NCBI GenBank assembly: GCA_002189035.1
Contig: CM007991.1
Location: 4,092,001-4,156,000, forward strand
Length of the DNA: 64,000 bases
Direction of reading: 5' to 3'
DNA from: Utricularia gibba
Taxonomy: Eukaryota; Streptophyta; Magnoliopsida; Lamiales; Lentibulariaceae
Shown: positions 58,520 through 64,000 of the stretch, piece by piece
Position numbering within the stretch: position 1 is the first letter of the stretch
How the letters are laid out: each line of letters opens with the position of its first letter
Notes under the pieces: generated by a model
What the model was told of the DNA's origin: nothing
Seen by the model: the letters and a program-made list of their open reading frames with translations, nothing else
Databases searched by the model: none
Made by a program: the position numbers and the translations under genes

Positions 58520-60463
58520 AGGAAGCAAGAGCAGCCGAGGCTCCTGCATTTCTGCCATGAATGTACCCACCTACTCCAGACATATTGTACCCCTGTATTT
58601 TTCTGCTTGGCTGTCGGTGAAGATCATGTACAGGGATGCAGAAAACAAAAGAGAATCGATATTGCAGAGAGTGATCCTGGATGGCTCCCTTGTCCGTCAG
58701 CTGCGTACGCTGTGGGTTCGTGTTGGTCCCAACTCCGACAACTTGGAATTGGTTAAATGTGAAAAATCGTTGGATTTTAAATTAAAAAAAACTTAAAAAT
58801 ATAGTTAATCATTTGGAAATTAAAAATGCGAAATATTTATAGAAAACTAGATCTAAATAATGACAAAGATAAAGTTTGGCGGGTGGTATTATATGGAAAA
58901 TATTAATAGGTAAATTAAAAATAGCATTAAAAGATTTGGATAAAAAAATATGATAAAAGATTTTGAAGAAAATCCGAAAAGTTTTCAACTCTATATAAGT
59001 ACATAAACACTAAACTCATATTAGAGTCTTAAATTTCATTCTCAAAATCCTAGGATTGAGTATAACATTTTAAATTTTCATGTTCTAAATTCAAGCATAT
59101 ATGCATAACTAATTGCGATTAAATATAATAAAGCTTTGTTTACACAAGTCTATGTATGTGATGTTGTTTTACTATATTCTTTAATATTTAATTTGAAATT
59201 TAATTTTGTTATATAATAGTATTTTCTTTATCAATATACTCTTAATAACAATTAAATCCAAAGAACATGTGGAAGAATATCATATTATGCTCAATTATCA
59301 AAAGAAAAGGACTCAATCATGTATTGTTATCCAGATACATTCAATTTAATTCACTTGTAAGAATGTGAGTTATAGGGGATATCACAATAGTTAGGATCAA
59401 ATATGGAAAAATTAGGGATTATCATAACAGATGAAATGATTTTAATGGTATAATTGATTCTATAATCTCACTAATTTGGTAAATTGTTATAATGATTATC
59501 AAACATCAATACTTCAAAATGACATCTTGGAATTTACGTAAGCAAATCAATTCTTGAAGGTAACATACATACACATAGGAGAAACCTTTTGTATTGTTCA
59601 ATCTTAACCCAAAGCCACTTATTCCATGCTATTTTAAAACCAACAATTTTATTTTATTATCGTTTATTTTTACTATGTCTTATGTATTGTATGGGGATGA
59701 TATTTATTTATTATTTCAATCAGTTTTTATATATTTGCAAATTTACCATCATATTTTTTTATTCTTTTATATTTTCTTATATTAACATTGATGTCTTTTT
59801 GTTCATTTGATAATTTTAAGCTCCATTCACTCTTTTCTTATTACTTTATTATCCTACTTATAGATTAATGATAAAGTGGTTGGGTTGTTTAATGATTAAC
59901 TAATAAAAAATTGATTAAATTTTGTAATCAATTTGTAATTGTGGATTGGGCTTCGCGAAACCGTGTCGTGACGTGTCTTTAGGTATTTTGCATTGACCGG
60001 ACATCGACGTCGCCCTCCGGGGCGAGAAAATTCCTGTCTGAAAATATTTATTTTAAATGAGAGAAAATGATGGGAGGAGATGCGTTTCCATGCCATTTGG
60101 ATTTCATTTGGGGTTCATTTGTGATCCCACCATTAGTTCGTTCTCGCTCGGCTTTCCCCACCCAAATCTGTACGACGTATGCAGACGGATCTCTATTCTC
60201 TACCTTTGCGCCTGTTGGATTATGATCGATGAGCCTGTGGCAATCATCTTTCGGACATAGGGTTTCATCAAAATGAGAACCAAGCACAAAATCAGGAAGA
60301 TATGAATACGCCTAGCTTTCCCGTTTCTGCTGGTAATTCTAGATCTCCTGTGGTAGGGCGGTAGAAAGTTTCGTATTTTCTGCTGTGAATCCTGAATCGG
60401 GTGTTTGGATCGAGGTTCCGGGAGAGCTGAAAGGTAGGGAGGGCTTGATTTCGGTATAGAAAA
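58520..60463. other. AT-rich spacer between bHLH and PP2A genes
   Basis: 58520-58790 probably includes the bHLH 3' UTR. 58790-59930 is AT-rich without recognisable genes. 59940-60463 is GC-richer and should hold the promoter and 5' UTR of the PP2A gene. Confidence 0.5.
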
Positions 60464-62450
<1,987 letters not shown>

Positions 62451-64000
62451 GCTTGACAGCAGCCAGCCTTTGGTTTGCAGCAAATGTTTTGCCGCCGTTT
62501 GCATTGCTGTAGTTGCCGTACAAGAGAAAAAAAGAACAGGGGGTGATGATACTTGACGGTAACTACTGAACCATCATCATCATTCATCATTCTTGAGTGT
62601 TGAGATTGATGCATCTGTTTCTTTCCGAGTCATGGCAGAAATAGGAGTCTTCTTGTTAGCCTGAGCCTTGGCAGACTGAATCCTCTTTCACTGTGTAATT
62701 AAATCAATAACTCTTGGGGGTTCATAAATGAGCATCTGCCATGACAAATGACACAATAGCAATTACGGTATCTCATTCGTTTCTGAGTTGCTGGTAAACC
62801 TTGAACAGAAATGAGAGTTTCCTTAGTTGCATTGTCTGACGAAAAGCCTTGGAACTGGGAGAGATTTATTATGATGGTGTATTGCATTGTCTTCATCACC
62901 TCCATGGGGTGCTTCATCTGCATGCAGAGACAAGACTTCCAAAGCATCCAAATGACCAACTGTAGAAGGTGCGCTGGACCGTTCGGGTCGGACTCTTTTT
63001 GCCTCAGATTCACCAGCACCATCTCGCTGCTTCTGCACATCGACCTTTTTCACTGAATCCAAGCCCTGGTCACATGTTGCTGGCTATGCACCACAATCTA
63101 GGGAAATAATTAGGTTATGTTTAGTTTTAATAAAATAAAAGCTAGATATTTATAGCTTATGAAAAATAAGAAATGTTTTTAAATTTATAGGTTTTTAAAA
63201 TAAGAGTCACTAATAAAATTGTTTTTAGAAAACTTTTTCAGAAACAAAATTATTTACAAAAGAACAAATTTTGATAATTTTTATGTACTCTTATTCATTA
63301 GTTTTAAGACCGAATAATGCATGTTAATTATTAATTTATTAATTAAATATATATTTGAATTTTTTGTATTTAAATAAATAATTATTATGTGGTTATAATT
63401 AAAATATATTTGGTATATAATTTTTGAAGATATATAATTAAGATATTATGAATCCCAATTCTTAAATTGGGATGTCTAAGTATGAATAGAGTTATGTGAA
63501 TTGATTATAAGTGGTATGAATCACGGTTTGAATTCTTATGAACTATTTGTCCGAATCAATTATTTTTTATAATACTAATTATATAATATATATATATATA
63601 TGATATACATTATTTATCATTTATACATTAATAAAATAAAATACGATTGAGATTTAAGATAATTAATATTTAAAATTTATAAACGATTTTTATTTGGAAC
63701 CGTACCGAAATCGATTAAGAATCGAACTAAAATCAATTGATAATTAGATCAAAACGGATTAAAAACTGAAATTGACCATTTAGATAAAAACTAGTTAATC
63801 AAAATATTTAATCGGGTTGAATGCCGGTTATTGCCATAGGGGACCGATGCACAAACATCTCTAAATACTTCTTTAGAGTTGAGTTTGATGTTTTATATTG
63901 GAATGTAATTAATATGTAAAAAAGGAGGAGATTAGAAAACGAAAAGAACTCCCCATCCGATTTATGTGGATGGGGTTGAGATGCTGAAAAAGAAGAGAGA
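62451..64000. other. 3' flank of PP2A and AT-rich end of window
   Basis: 62451-62700 should hold the PP2A 3' UTR. A mixed-composition patch follows (62700-63060). From 63100 the DNA is AT-rich. TCGGT/ACCGA and GATTAA words cluster at 63690-63870 and end in ACAAACATCTCTA, the form of a hAT terminus (compare TAGAGATGTTCA at 39515), but I found no partner end. Confidence 0.45.
62823..63062 (-). CDS. Unrecognised small ORF (79 codons)
   Basis: The frame starts MDSVKKVDVQKQRDGAGE and is hydrophilic, with many Asp, Glu, Arg and His residues and no signal peptide or membrane segment. Composition is more coding-like than nearby spacer. No domain is recognised, and it may be a first exon or chance. 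It lies on the strand opposite to PP2A, about 370 bases from its stop. Confidence 0.25.
   Translation of the reverse strand: MDSVKKVDVQKQRDGAGESEAKRVRPERSSAPSTVGHLDALEVLSLHADEAPHGGDEDNAIHHHNKSLPVPRLFVRQCN

Noticed and set aside
58182-58583. 133-codon minus-strand frame
   Set aside because: Shadow of the last bHLH exons; no domain.

Overview
This is nuclear DNA from a flowering plant, most likely a eudicot. Genes have many short introns with GT/AG borders (one uses GC/AG). Exons are moderately GC-rich, spacers are very AT-rich, and every recognisable protein has close relatives in Arabidopsis. I found no organellar, bacterial or viral genome.

Left gene block (about 2-17 kb). An HD-Zip I transcription factor of the ATHB13 type (+, 2035-3209), a UDP-galactose/UDP-glucose transporter of the UTR1/UTR3 type (-, 4858-6856), a plastid single-stranded-DNA-binding WHIRLY protein (-, 8602-10205), a probable plastid protein with DnaJ-like cysteine repeats plus four CCHC zinc knuckles (+, 10454-12247; head-to-head with WHIRLY across 248 bp), and plastid alpha-amylase 3 (-, 12644-16733). 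The amylase frame is broken by one missing base in a homopolymer.

First repeat block (about 18-32 kb). A 3.7-kb Mutator-like element with a perfect 9-bp target duplication but a dead transposase; a decayed Ty1/copia element carrying a MITE; an intron-containing pseudogene of proteasome ATPase RPT6, also carrying a MITE; and a 574-bp Mutator-type MITE with a perfect 10-bp target duplication.

HIPL gene (+, 32043-34523): a secreted, probably GPI-anchored, sugar-dehydrogenase-like protein, followed by the second repeat block.

Second repeat block (about 35.2-51.2 kb). A nested set bounded by ~300-bp inverted repeats. Inside is a + strand copia element with LTRs. Inserted in it are a 387-bp hAT MITE and a 4.65-kb hAT transposon, and the hAT itself carries a 1.5-kb solo LTR. 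A second copia element in opposite orientation is fused to its truncated 3' LTR and carries another ~1.4-kb insertion. Target duplications fix the order of several insertions.

Right block (about 51-64 kb). Mostly AT-rich spacer with a hAT-like non-autonomous element, then a bHLH factor of the BIGPETAL type (+, 57244-58519) and a PP2A catalytic subunit (+, 60464-62450).

All exon borders were read by hand from frame, splice dinucleotides and family homology. The predicted lengths fit the families: UTR 332 aa, WHIRLY 267, HIPL 677, PP2A 306. I see no new multi-gene system. The most unusual items are the datable nested transposons, the amylase frameshift, the GC-AG intron and the compact divergent promoter of two plastid-protein genes.
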